64,000 nucleotides of DNA from Octadecabacter dasysiphoniae (GTDB taxonomy: Bacteria; Pseudomonadota; Alphaproteobacteria; Rhodobacterales; Rhodobacteraceae), in assembly GCF_021532615.1 (NCBI RefSeq), contig NZ_JAKGAQ010000002.1:310001-374000 (forward strand), written 5' to 3'. Made by a program: the position numbers and the translations under genes. Shown one piece after another: positions 28,741-37,627 of this stretch. Within the stretch, counting starts at the first letter, position 1. Every line of letters starts with the position of its first letter. A model generated the notes under the pieces. That model was not told the DNA's origin. It searched no databases and worked only from the letters and a program-made list of their open reading frames with translations.

Positions 28741-30660
28741 TTAGAACGCGCCCGCGGCTTCAAGCTCTGCGGCTCTGTCAGCATTGTACCACCAGAATGA
28801 CAAGTTGCCCAAGGCAAAAGGCGGCAGTGGATCGGGGTATTCATATTGGTCGTAATAAGCGACGAAATGTTTGTCGTTGTAAAACTGCGGCACCCAGAAC
28901 AACTCAGCACGCAACACGCGGTCCAGCGCCTGCGTCGCAACCGTCATTTCCTCAAGCGATTTCGCATTAATGACCACAGTCATCAAAGCATCAACAACGC
29001 CGTTCTTAAGGCCCATCAAATTGCGTGAACTGTCATCCGCCGTTTCAGACCCGAACCATTGGCGCATGCCTGTACCGGGTTCAAACATCTGCGTCAGGTT
29101 GTGGGTGATCATGTCAAAATCAACAGGCGCCTGAAGGCGATCAACGTATTGTGCAAAGTCCACTCGGTTCATCGTGGCATCAATGCCAAGCCGTTTAAGG
29201 TTCTCGATATACGGGTTCACAATGCGGTCAGACCCCGGCGAATAGGTCAGCATTTCAAGGCTAAGAACCTGACCGTCCTTGCGCCGGATACCGTCTTCGC
29301 CTGCGATCCAGCCTGCACCCTCCAGAAGGTCAGACGCGATGCGCAGGTTTGAGCGATCTGTCGGGCGGTTCGCACCGGACTGTAGCGGCACAACCGCCTC
29401 GTCGGTCAGGATGGACGCCGGCAGAAGGCCGTTGTCGACGTAGGGTTGCAGCACCTCAATTTCGGCTTCGGACGGTACGCCGCGCGCCTGTAGATCTGAA
29501 TTTTGCCAGAAGGATTCAACACGTTCGTACAAACCATAGAACAATGTCTCATTGCTCCATTCAAAATTGAACATCAGGCCGATTGCCTCGCGCACGTCGC
29601 GGTCCTGAAATTTCGGATCGCGCAGATTAAAAATATATGCCTGCGCAGACCCCATAGCCCCGTCGGGCAGTTCTTCGACGTTCACCCAACCCTGTTCTAC
29701 AGCGGGAAATTCGTAACCCGTGGCCCATTGGAGCGACGAATTTTCCAGCCGGAACGTATATTCGCCTGCCTTGAACGCCTCGAACGCGGCAGCGCTGTCT
29801 GTGAAATACTCATACCGGATTGTATCAAAATTCGCCTGCCCGATGTTGAACGGATGTTCAGCGCCCCACCAATCTTGATCTTTGGCGTAGATGATCTGAC
29901 GGTTCGTATCATAACTGTCTAGGACATATGCGCCTGTGCCTAGGAATGGCACATCCGTGCTTTCATCCAGCCGCGCGCCTGTTTCTTCGAACCACGCCTT
30001 GGAAAAAGCGCGGGTCGTTCCTGCAAACCCGATCACGTCGCGGCGCGGCGCACCGGGCGCAAACGTGAACTTGATGCGGTACGTATCTAGAACTTCGACG
30101 TCTGTCAGAAAATCGGACACGACGGCGACGTATTCGGGCAGCCCCTGTTCCATGATCAGATTATTGGCAAACTCGACGTCTTCAGCGGTGAACGGCGTTC
30201 CATCAGAAAATGTGACGTCTTCGCGCAGATTGAAAATCACCCAATCCAGGCTTTCGGGATATTCCATCGTCGTGCACAGATAACAGTAGGCGCCATAGGG
30301 ATCATCCGCCGTTGCAACCAAGATACTTTCGTACAAGATCGTCGTGCCAGCCCCCAACGTCCCTTCGCGGGTAAAGCCGTTAAATGTATCAAACGTGCCG
30401 CGCGACCAAACGCTGATCTCGCCACCCTTTGGTGCATCCGGATTTACGTAGTCGAGGTGTTCAATATCGGGGCCGTATTTCAGCTCTCCGAAGTTGGAAA
30501 ACCCATGCGACACCGTGATTTCTTCATGGCTTTCGGCACGCACCATTGTGGCACCCGCGATCGCAAACACCGACCCTGCCAGCATTAGACCCCATTTCGA
30601 TATGCCGGTCGTTTTCGACTGAGCAACGGCTTTGGCGGTCCTGCACGGGGTCTTTGTCAT
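28741..30660 (-). CDS. yejA: Extracellular peptide-binding protein (YejA type)
   Basis: Periplasmic receptor, 639 residues, family 5 solute-binding fold. A long N-terminus with a membrane-spanning signal ends at about residue 42 (AGATMVRA), before ESHEEITVSHGFSNFGELKY. Family features include HLDYVNPDAPKGGEISVWSRGTFDTFNGF and LREDVTFSDGTPFTAEDVEF. First gene of the yej operon, with no regulator next to it. Confidence 0.93.
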   Translation of the reverse strand: MTKTPCRTAKAVAQSKTTGISKWGLMLAGSVFAIAGATMVRAESHEEITVSHGFSNFGELKYGPDIEHLDYVNPDAPKGGEISVWSRGTFDTFNGFTREGTLGAGTTILYESILVATADDPYGAYCYLCTTMEYPESLDWVIFNLREDVTFSDGTPFTAEDVEFANNLIMEQGLPEYVAVVSDFLTDVEVLDTYRIKFTFAPGAPRRDVIGFAGTTRAFSKAWFEETGARLDESTDVPFLGTGAYVLDSYDTNRQIIYAKDQDWWGAEHPFNIGQANFDTIRYEYFTDSAAAFEAFKAGEYTFRLENSSLQWATGYEFPAVEQGWVNVEELPDGAMGSAQAYIFNLRDPKFQDRDVREAIGLMFNFEWSNETLFYGLYERVESFWQNSDLQARGVPSEAEIEVLQPYVDNGLLPASILTDEAVVPLQSGANRPTDRSNLRIASDLLEGAGWIAGEDGIRRKDGQVLSLEMLTYSPGSDRIVNPYIENLKRLGIDATMNRVDFAQYVDRLQAPVDFDMITHNLTQMFEPGTGMRQWFGSETADDSSRNLMGLKNGVVDALMTVVINAKSLEEMTVATQALDRVLRAELFWVPQFYNDKHFVAYYDQYEYPDPLPPFALGNLSFWWYNADRAAELEAAGAF

Positions 30661-30762
30661 TGGGCACTCCTCAAAAATTACGATATTCGCTATATTTGAA
30701 GCTAAAGCGGCCTTTGTCGAACATTCAAGTTGAGATTACGTGAGGTTTGCGTGATCGAACGC

Positions 30763-30791
30763 AAAAGGCCGCCCCAAATGGGACGGCCTTT
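30763..30791 (-). terminator. Terminator of the cytochrome c gene
   Basis: Stem AAAAGGCCG / CGGCCTTT with a CCCC...GGGA inner extension; on the minus strand it ends in a T run. It lies 20 bases past the cytochrome c stop. Confidence 0.8.
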
Positions 30792-30811
30792 GCTCAAATT
30801 CGGATCGCTTA

Positions 30812-31327
30812 TCAGTCGTCGAGGCTATCAAGATACGCGATCAAGTTCGCGCGATCTTCGATCTTGCGCATGCCATTGTAAGACATCGCTGTACCAGGTG
30901 CATACGCCTTGGGACCTTCCAGAAACGCGTTCAATTCTTCCGGGGTCCAAACATCATTCACAGCAATCAAAGCACCAGAATAGTTGAAGCCTTCGGATGC
31001 GGCAACGTCGCGACCAACAACACCGTAAAGGTAGGGGCCAACGCCGTTTTCGCCCTGTTCAAGCGCGTGACACGCAGAACAGGCACGCCATAGGCCTTCA
31101 CCATCAGCCGCGCTGGCAAGCGCATAAACATCCGCGAAAGGAGGGCCTTCGTCGATTTCTTCTTCAATCGCATCACCGCCTTCAACGGGGATAACATAGG
31201 CTTGTTCGTGATCGCCGTGACCACCGGCATGATAGATCTCTTCGGCAACCCAGCTGCCCAGCAAAAAGACCAACAAAGTGCCGCAAACAGCACCGAGAAC
31301 TTTGGTCATTGTCATTGTGTCGAACAT
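30812..31327 (-). CDS. Membrane-anchored c-type cytochrome (CycM/c552 type)
   Basis: Carries electrons between the bc1 complex and terminal oxidases while tied to the membrane. 171 residues: an uncleaved N-terminal helix (VLGAVCGTLLVFLLGSWVAEEIY), an acidic linker (about 40-65), and a class I cytochrome domain with the haem site C83-S-A-C86-H87 and Met148 in PGTAMSYNGM as the sixth ligand. GVGPYLYGVVGRDVA is typical of mitochondrial-like cytochromes c. Single-gene unit with its own terminator. Confidence 0.93.
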   Translation of the reverse strand: MFDTMTMTKVLGAVCGTLLVFLLGSWVAEEIYHAGGHGDHEQAYVIPVEGGDAIEEEIDEGPPFADVYALASAADGEGLWRACSACHALEQGENGVGPYLYGVVGRDVAASEGFNYSGALIAVNDVWTPEELNAFLEGPKAYAPGTAMSYNGMRKIEDRANLIAYLDSLDD

Positions 31328-31448
31328 GTCGCGTCCTATTTGCTTCTTGATTCACGTGCCATGTATCCGCTTCCCCCGCCAATGATCAAGGTGTAGCACC
31401 GCGACGAAATGCCCATTTTGATCGATATTGGGTGAAAGAGGGATAAAG

Positions 31449-32297
31449 ATGACAAAACGCATCGCATTTCAGGGTGAACTCGGCGCTTACGGGCATCAGG
31501 CATGTTTCGAAGCACGCCCCGATTTTGAACCCCTTCCCTGCCCCACATTCGAATCCGCCATCGAAGCCGTGCGCAAAGGCGATGCCGATCTGGGCATGAT
31601 CGCGGTTGAAAATTCGACCTACGGACGCGTGGGCGATGTGCATACGTTGCTGCCCGAAAGTGGCCTGCACATCATAGACGAGGCATTTGTGCGCGTGCAC
31701 ATCAACCTGCTTGGCAAACCGGGTGCGCAACTTAGCCATATCCGCACGGCCGCGGGCCACGTTGTGATCTTGCCCCAGTGCGGCAAATTCCTGCGCGAAA
31801 ACGGAATTGCGACGCAGGTCAGCCCAGACAATGCGCGCGCTGCGATGGATGTGGCGCAAGGCGATGACATGAGCCTTGGCGCATTGGCGTCCGAAATGGC
31901 GGCCGATATCTACGGGCTGAACGTCTTGGCCCGTCACATCGAAGACCACGACCGCAACACAACACGGTTCCTGATTATGGCCCGCGAACTGGATCTATCG
32001 CGGCGCGGCAATCAGGGCATGGTCACAAGTTTTGTGTTCCGCGTGCGCAACATTCCTGCCGCACTGTACAAAGCGATGGGCGGTTTTGCGACAAACGGTG
32101 TCAACATGACCAAACTGGAAAGCTACATGGTCGGCGGTCAATTCACCGCGACGCAGTTTTACGCTGAGGTCGAAGGCCACCCAGATGACCGAAACGTGCA
32201 AAACGCCATGGAAGAGCTGGATTATTTCACAGACCACATCCGCCTTATGGGTGTCTTTCCTGCCGCCCCAAGGCGGCACGAAAAGGCCAGCACCTAA
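31449..32297 (+). CDS. pheA: Prephenate dehydratase
   Basis: Converts prephenate to phenylpyruvate in phenylalanine synthesis. 282 residues without a chorismate mutase domain, as usual in this group. The catalytic part starts IAFQGELGAYGHQACFEARP and includes the NTTRF motif; the C-terminal ACT domain, which senses phenylalanine, has GVNMTKLESYMVGG. The ATG at 31449 follows GAGGG; an in-frame ATG at 31428 is less well placed. Its end overlaps the convergent SRPBCC gene by four bases. Confidence 0.95.
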   Translation: MTKRIAFQGELGAYGHQACFEARPDFEPLPCPTFESAIEAVRKGDADLGMIAVENSTYGRVGDVHTLLPESGLHIIDEAFVRVHINLLGKPGAQLSHIRTAAGHVVILPQCGKFLRENGIATQVSPDNARAAMDVAQGDDMSLGALASEMAADIYGLNVLARHIEDHDRNTTRFLIMARELDLSRRGNQGMVTSFVFRVRNIPAALYKAMGGFATNGVNMTKLESYMVGGQFTATQFYAEVEGHPDDRNVQNAMEELDYFTDHIRLMGVFPAAPRRHEKAST

Positions 32298-32755
32298 CCG
32301 CGGTACTTTTTGTCGATGTCTTCGGCAAAATTGGTCAGCATGGTCTTGAATCGCGCTTCTGTCTTGCCACGCGCGAACCGCAACGATTGAAAAAACAGCT
32401 TGGCTGGTATCGTTTTGGCACCTGCCTCAGCGGTGATAATCAAGCGGGTGCGCGCGCGCGACAACGCCACAAGTTCAATCACCATTGTTCCATCCGCGCT
32501 GACAGAATTCACATCAATCGAAAGCCCGTTAGGCGTATCGACCTGAACAATCTGCGCCCTCACGGTGCGTTCTTTGCCGCGCATGCGGAAATTGACGCGC
32601 CACTTGGTCCCGACCTCGGCTGCATCGCTGGCCGACATCCGTTCCACATCGCCGCCACGGCGCATGATTGATCTCTCGAACGTCGCAAAATCAGTGACTT
32701 GGTCGAAAACAAAATCAATCGGGGCTTCGATATCTTCGCGTGCGGTAAGTTCCAT
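32294..32755 (-). CDS. SRPBCC-family protein
   Basis: 153 residues with the helix-grip fold of polyketide cyclase/START-like proteins (ELTAREDIEAPIDFVFDQVT at the start). I preferred the ATG at 32755, with AGGA at short spacing, over a TTG at 32770. The protein may bind a hydrophobic ligand; nothing shows which. It is followed downstream by no gene on its strand. Confidence 0.75.
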   Translation of the reverse strand: MELTAREDIEAPIDFVFDQVTDFATFERSIMRRGGDVERMSASDAAEVGTKWRVNFRMRGKERTVRAQIVQVDTPNGLSIDVNSVSADGTMVIELVALSRARTRLIITAEAGAKTIPAKLFFQSLRFARGKTEARFKTMLTNFAEDIDKKYRG

Positions 32756-32825
32756 TGTGGTCCTGCTCAAATGTCCGGCCTTTGCGGCCTGTTATGGGTC
32801 GCCCCGCGTGTTTAGGGGCGTCGGG

Positions 32826-33779
32826 TTAATCTAGCGTATTCGCCAGCCAGTTCTCTAGCAAAAAATGCGCAATTGCCCCGGCACGGGCAGGTTTGATGTC
32901 AGGGTGTTCCCCCGATGCCGCGCGGGCCATGTCAGCACGACTGACCCAGCGCGCATCCTCAAGCTCGACCGGATCAAGGGTGATTTCAGTGTTTGTCGCA
33001 ACGCCGTAGCACCCCAGCATCAACGATGACGGAAAGGCCCACGGCTGGCTTGCCAGATACCCGACCGCGCCAACAGTGATCCCCGCTTCCTCGAACACCT
33101 CGCGGCGCACGGCGGCCTCCATCGTTTCTCCCGGTTCCAAAAACCCGGCGAGCAGGGAATACATCCCGTCCGGCCAACCGGGCGATCGGCCCACCAGCAC
33201 ATCATCCCCGTGCGTGATCAACATAATAACAACTGGATCGGTGCGCGGAAAATGTTGCGTGCCACAGACGGGACACACACGGCGCCATCCGGCATCCGCG
33301 GCCACGCTGGGCTGACCACACGTAGAACAAAAGCGGTGACTGTCATGCCATGACAAAACGGACTTGGCCGTCGCCGCAAGTTCAGCGTCGCGGGGTGAAA
33401 GCTGGGTCATGACGGCACGCAATTCAGCGAAACATACGTCGGGCGGCATGCTTGGGTGATGTTGCAACGACGGATCAAGGAACGCGCCAAGATCATCGTC
33501 CCCCAATTCGGGATCCCAATTATCGAGGCTCACGGCAAACAATGGCCCGGCATCATCCAACCCCAAGAATATCCGCAGCGCGCCCGCATCCGCCATAATC
33601 GCATGATCCAACGGCACGCGGGCAAGGCCGCCACCCTCCGACGTCAGCAGCGGTTTACCGCGCCAGATCACAAGGCTGCGCGCGACGGGGTCTTCTTCGG
33701 TTTTGGCAATATCGCCGCGCAATTGCGCAGCGCGATCAAGACCGGAGCCGCCAAAGGTAACTGTTTCTGCATGTTTCAT
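32826..33779 (-). CDS. nudC: NAD(+) diphosphatase / RNA decapping hydrolase NudC
   Basis: Cleaves NADH to NMNH and AMP and removes NAD caps from RNA. 317 residues from the ATG at 33779. The zinc-binding cysteines appear as CSTCGQ and CPVCGTQHFPRTDP, the Nudix box as GFLEPGETMEAAVRREVFEE, and the NudC-specific SQPWPFP as SQPWAFP. Upstream of the start lies the SRP RNA gene in the other direction. Confidence 0.94.
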   Translation of the reverse strand: MKHAETVTFGGSGLDRAAQLRGDIAKTEEDPVARSLVIWRGKPLLTSEGGGLARVPLDHAIMADAGALRIFLGLDDAGPLFAVSLDNWDPELGDDDLGAFLDPSLQHHPSMPPDVCFAELRAVMTQLSPRDAELAATAKSVLSWHDSHRFCSTCGQPSVAADAGWRRVCPVCGTQHFPRTDPVVIMLITHGDDVLVGRSPGWPDGMYSLLAGFLEPGETMEAAVRREVFEEAGITVGAVGYLASQPWAFPSSLMLGCYGVATNTEITLDPVELEDARWVSRADMARAASGEHPDIKPARAGAIAHFLLENWLANTLD

Positions 33780-33872
33780 AGCGCAACCGATGCCACGGGT
33801 TTGAACGGGGTGCAATCGCCCACACAAATAGCGCCCCTTGCACGAATCCGAACGCCCGCCTATATCACCGTT

Positions 33873-33966
33873 GAGGGGTTGGCGCGGGCAAGTGCCTCGC
33901 CAACCTGGTCAGGTCCGGAAGGAAGCAGCCACAACGAGCCCCACTTGGGTCGATGTCCAACCTCTC
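33873..33966 (+). ncRNA. ffs: Signal recognition particle RNA (4.5S type)
   Basis: The apical domain reads GGTCAGGTCCGGAAGGAAGC, the near-invariant Ffh-binding tetraloop helix. The ends pair as GAGGGGTTGG at 33873 with CCAACCTCTC ending at 33966, giving a hairpin of about 95 bases, the normal alphaproteobacterial size. A short AATGC-TTT-GCATT hairpin with TTTC follows and may end transcription. The ends are estimated from pairing. Confidence 0.95.
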
Positions 33967-34057
33967 ACCTCGCGCCAGAATGCTTTGCATTTTCGCGCTC
34001 GGAGGCAGATCGAAAGCCATGCTTTCGCGGAGTCTCCAAATGGATTAAAAGCGTTCC

Positions 34058-35080
34058 ATGATCCCAACCCTAAAATCACTCGGCTGGACACCGGCCTTCG
34101 CGCGTCAGGTCGATTTGGTCGACGAAGACCACCCTGTTCGCGTCACGGCTGTACATCGGTCCCGCCTGGATGGTTTGTCCGAAAAGGGCCCGATATCGCT
34201 ATCGCCCGTTGGACCTGCGGGCATGTATGCGGTCGGGGATTGGGTTATCGCAACGGGCCACGCCGCATCCGAACCACTTGAACGTGTTACCGAAATCACG
34301 CGGCGTGCCGCTGGCGAGGATTCCAAACCGCAACTGATCGCGGCGAATGTCGACACTTTGGGTATCGTCACAAGTTGTAACGCTGATTTCAATATCGCCC
34401 GGCTCGAACGGTATCTGGCGATGTGCGCGGCGTCAGGATGTTTGCCGTTGGTTATCCTGACAAAGGCAGATCAGTCTGATGACCCTGCGTCTTATGTCAA
34501 ACAGGCGCAAAAACTTTCAACATTGCTCACGGCTATCGCGATTAATGCCACGGACGAGGAAGACGTCGCACGACTGACGCCATGGTGCAGTGACGGGCAA
34601 ACGCTAGCGTTGGTGGGGTCATCCGGCGTGGGGAAAACCACGATCCAGAACCGGTTGACGGACGTGATCGACACGACCCAAGGTATCCGCGCGGACGATG
34701 CGAAAGGCCGCCACACGACCACCAACCGCAACCTGCGCGCCGCCCGTGCAGGCGGCTGGCTGATTGATACGCCGGGGATGCGCGAGTTGCGCCTGGTCGA
34801 CGCAACCACAGGTGTCGATGAGGTGTTTGCCGATCTCACCGAACTGGCCACCCAGTGTAAATTTAACGATTGCGCCCATCAGACCGAACCGGGTTGCGCC
34901 GTCCGCGTCGCGATCGACGCGGGTGATATTGACGCAGACCGTCTGGAACGCTGGCGCAAGTTGGAAAAAGAAAACCGGTTCAACACGGCGACCGTGGGCG
35001 AAAACCGTGGCCACATGAAACGGCTTCAAAAGATGTACGACGAAGGTCAGGCGCGCGGCAAAGCTAAGCGGAAGTTCTAG
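34058..35080 (+). CDS. rsgA: Ribosome small-subunit-dependent GTPase A
   Basis: Helps mature the 30S subunit. 340 residues: an OB-fold N-terminus, then a circularly permuted GTPase with LTKADQ ahead of the P-loop GSSGVGKTT, G3 DTPGMRELRL, and a zinc finger with CKFNDCAHQTEPGC. The C-terminus is basic (RGKAKRKF). The 3' end overlaps the convergent phosphatase gene by 17 bases. It lies between ffs and dnaX, where many bacteria have nothing. Confidence 0.95.
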   Translation: MIPTLKSLGWTPAFARQVDLVDEDHPVRVTAVHRSRLDGLSEKGPISLSPVGPAGMYAVGDWVIATGHAASEPLERVTEITRRAAGEDSKPQLIAANVDTLGIVTSCNADFNIARLERYLAMCAASGCLPLVILTKADQSDDPASYVKQAQKLSTLLTAIAINATDEEDVARLTPWCSDGQTLALVGSSGVGKTTIQNRLTDVIDTTQGIRADDAKGRHTTTNRNLRAARAGGWLIDTPGMRELRLVDATTGVDEVFADLTELATQCKFNDCAHQTEPGCAVRVAIDAGDIDADRLERWRKLEKENRFNTATVGENRGHMKRLQKMYDEGQARGKAKRKF

Positions 35081-35558
35081 CCGCCCAATTGAACTGCGCA
35101 TCTGTTTCAACCGCACAACTGCGCGCAACGCGCAGACGGGCCAAAGCGGTATCTGGATGTTCCCCCGCCTCAACCATCAATCGCAATGCAGACATGCCAG
35201 ATCGCCCACAGCCGCCGAAACAATGGGTCAAGATTTTACCACCCTTGGCAAGAACCTGCGCCGCAAGCACAGAAACCTCATCCCATTGCGTGTTAACGGC
35301 TGTATCCGGTGCGCCGAAATCAATGATAGGCAAATGCCGCCACGCGATACCAACCGCCATCAGGTCCGTGCCGAAATCCCCCGCACCAACGCGGTCCAGT
35401 TCGGCCTGCGTTGTCATCGTCAGCACCAGATCAGGGGCCCAATGCAAAACCGCTGACAAATTGTCTTCGTAGGGTCCAAACCGGCCCGGGATCGGGGACA
35501 AGGCAATGTGCCCTGCCCCCACAGCCACCGGATAAATGACGAATTCAGACTGGTCCAT
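35064..35558 (-). CDS. Protein-tyrosine-phosphatase-like protein
   Basis: 164 residues from the ATG at 35558. The phosphatase P-loop HCFGGCGRSG fits HCx5R, with the catalytic Cys and Arg in place, so activity on a phosphoprotein, phosphoinositide or small phosphate is plausible. TQWDEVSVLAAQVLAKGGK before it resembles the dual-specificity phosphatase helix. Its start lies 14 bases inside the end of the ankyrin gene on the same strand, so the two are probably co-translated and may work together. Confidence 0.8.
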   Translation of the reverse strand: MDQSEFVIYPVAVGAGHIALSPIPGRFGPYEDNLSAVLHWAPDLVLTMTTQAELDRVGAGDFGTDLMAVGIAWRHLPIIDFGAPDTAVNTQWDEVSVLAAQVLAKGGKILTHCFGGCGRSGMSALRLMVEAGEHPDTALARLRVARSCAVETDAQFNWAARTSA

Positions 35559-37047
35559 GGGCCACCACCTGTCCGGGCCTGTCACGGGCCCATTGCTGCA
35601 TCAAGGCGCGCAGATCGTCATTGCCCGCCATTTCAATTGCCCGTTTAGGCAATGCAACGCCATGTTCCAACGCCAATTGCAAACACCCCACATAATCTGC
35701 CGACGCACGGAGAGGGTTGTTTTCAGACCCGTGAATAATCGTGCTGAGCAACGTGCCACCGTAGCTGTTCGTATGCCCCAAATCCGGCGCGAGGCTCAGG
35801 AAATAGGCCATGACGTCGGGCAAACCGTTCCAGCCCGCGGCCTGCACAGGCGTCACCCCTGCATCGTCGGGGCGATCCCATTCCAACCCGATGGCGACCA
35901 ATGCCTTAAGATGGGAAATCTTATCCGGCAAATGCAGGATTTCACGCAGGATGTTGCGGTAGGCATCCGGCAGTTTTGCGGTGTCGATATATCCGTCCGG
36001 CACCTGTCCGGTCGCCGCAACGGCCAGCATGTCCTCTGTCGCACTAAGGGGTATCGCCTGTCCGCGTTCTTCGATCCGGCGGGCCAAACCCGCGTTTCCG
36101 AAGACCGTTGCGAACGCATAGGCACTGTGCCCGTTCCACAGGGCCGCGGGATCAGCACCATTTTCAAGCAACAGATCGCAGACCGTGCCTGAATTCATCC
36201 GCCGCGCGGCTTGGTGAAGGGACGGGATTACCCCGTTCGCGGCATCATTTGGTTTCGCCCCGCCATCCAGTAACAGTGCAACCATATCGGCGTTGTCAAA
36301 ATCTAGCGCGCGCGGCAAGGCGTTCGTCCCCTTCGGATCAGCCCCATGTGACAACAGCAGTTTGACGCCTTGGACATGGCCAAGTTCAGTCGCGTGATAC
36401 AGGCTTTCGTCGTCATTGGGGTTTGCCCCCGCTTCAAGCAGCCACTGCGCCAGCGCGATATTTCCCGCATGACCCAGCGCCCAATACAGCGGCGACAAAG
36501 GGTCGCCGTGTTCAACCGAACCGGCGTTCACGTCAGCACCGTTCGCCACCAGCATATCCGCAATCGCCACCGCATAGGCGGCCTTATCTGGCCAGACGGT
36601 GAACATCCGCGATTTTGCCAGATGCACCAAAGGCAACGAAGGCCCCGCAGGCGCAATAGCGAGCCCCGGGTCTTTCGTTAGCATCGCCCAAACCGATTTC
36701 ACATCATAGAGGCCACACAGCAGTCCAAAATGATCAGCAGCCAGATCGGGCGTGTCATCGATCAGCCGCCGAACAACACCCGTCTGGCCCTGATGCAACG
36801 CAATTTTAAGGCGCTGTAGCTTCGCCGCACGTTCCAGGCCTAGCGTTTCAATGGCACCTTTCATGGCGGGCCACGTCGCAAAGCTGTTTTCACGCGCAAT
36901 GACGTGGAGAAAATCAGCGTGCTTTAGGGCATCGCCTGCACGAGGTGGATAGGCACGCAAGCGTTCGCGCGCTGTCAGATCGCCAGCTTCATAGCTGGAC
37001 TTCAATACCTTTGCGGCACGTCGAAATGTATCTAGGGGGTCTGTCAT
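35545..37047 (-). CDS. Ankyrin-repeat protein
   Basis: 500 residues, no signal peptide. The N-terminal 70 residues contain DFLHVIARENSFATWPAMKG, a helical segment often found before ankyrin repeats. From about residue 145 several ankyrin units are visible: LYWALGHAGNIALAQWLLEA, LYHATELGHVQGVKLLLSHG, LHQAARRMNSGTVCDLLLEN and, near 400, VQAAGWNGLPDVMAYFLSL. Such repeats bind other proteins. The coupled phosphatase gene downstream is the best guess for a partner. The ATG is preceded by AGGAAG. Confidence 0.85.
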   Translation of the reverse strand: MTDPLDTFRRAAKVLKSSYEAGDLTARERLRAYPPRAGDALKHADFLHVIARENSFATWPAMKGAIETLGLERAAKLQRLKIALHQGQTGVVRRLIDDTPDLAADHFGLLCGLYDVKSVWAMLTKDPGLAIAPAGPSLPLVHLAKSRMFTVWPDKAAYAVAIADMLVANGADVNAGSVEHGDPLSPLYWALGHAGNIALAQWLLEAGANPNDDESLYHATELGHVQGVKLLLSHGADPKGTNALPRALDFDNADMVALLLDGGAKPNDAANGVIPSLHQAARRMNSGTVCDLLLENGADPAALWNGHSAYAFATVFGNAGLARRIEERGQAIPLSATEDMLAVAATGQVPDGYIDTAKLPDAYRNILREILHLPDKISHLKALVAIGLEWDRPDDAGVTPVQAAGWNGLPDVMAYFLSLAPDLGHTNSYGGTLLSTIIHGSENNPLRASADYVGCLQLALEHGVALPKRAIEMAGNDDLRALMQQWARDRPGQVVAHGPV

Positions 37048-37231
37048 AGGACTTCCTCATCAACAGGTCCCAAGGTTCGCTGGCCGGGACAATGAGAAAG
37101 ACCGGATTGGTCTATTCTGGGTCTTGAAGGGTGCCGATAACAGCTTTCCGCGAACCTGGATGCGTCCCTTACGCTACGTTTGGATAGGGCTTTTGCTTGC
37201 ACAGGGCAAGTGAGCGTCTAAGTTGCCACGC

Positions 37232-37591
37232 ATGGCAGACAAAAAACCGACCGACAAACGCACCGACATGGCCGAAGACCGAACGGCGATGGCCAATGAA
37301 CGCACGTTTTCAAGCTGGATGGGAACGGGCCTCGGTGCGATTGGTGTCGCGATCGGGATGAAGGCCGTGTTTGGCGCATTTGAACCCACTTGGGCGGCCA
37401 AAGCTGTCGCCACGATCTTCTTGGTGATCGCGATCCTGATCTTTTGGCAAGCCCAACAACAAGCCTGCGCAACCCTATCACGATTGCGGGAAACCGATTT
37501 TGAGGCCAAATCAGGCAAAAGTTTCATCCTTTTGGCGGCTCTCATGAGCATCGCTGCCGTTGGAACAGGTGCCATTCTGTGGTCGCTGTAG
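37232..37591 (+). CDS. DUF202/YidH-family membrane protein
   Basis: 119 residues with a polar N-terminus and three membrane segments (SWMGTGLGAIGVAIGMKAVF; AVATIFLVIAILIFW; FILLAALMSIAAVGTGAILW). NERTFSSWMGTGL matches the start of DUF202 proteins. Function not known for the family. I prefer the ATG at 37232 to a TTG nine bases earlier. It precedes dnaX by 36 bases. Confidence 0.8.
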   Translation: MADKKPTDKRTDMAEDRTAMANERTFSSWMGTGLGAIGVAIGMKAVFGAFEPTWAAKAVATIFLVIAILIFWQAQQQACATLSRLRETDFEAKSGKSFILLAALMSIAAVGTGAILWSL

Positions 37592-37627
37592 GTGGACGCC
37601 GCTAGGACCCTCGCGTAGCTTAACCAA

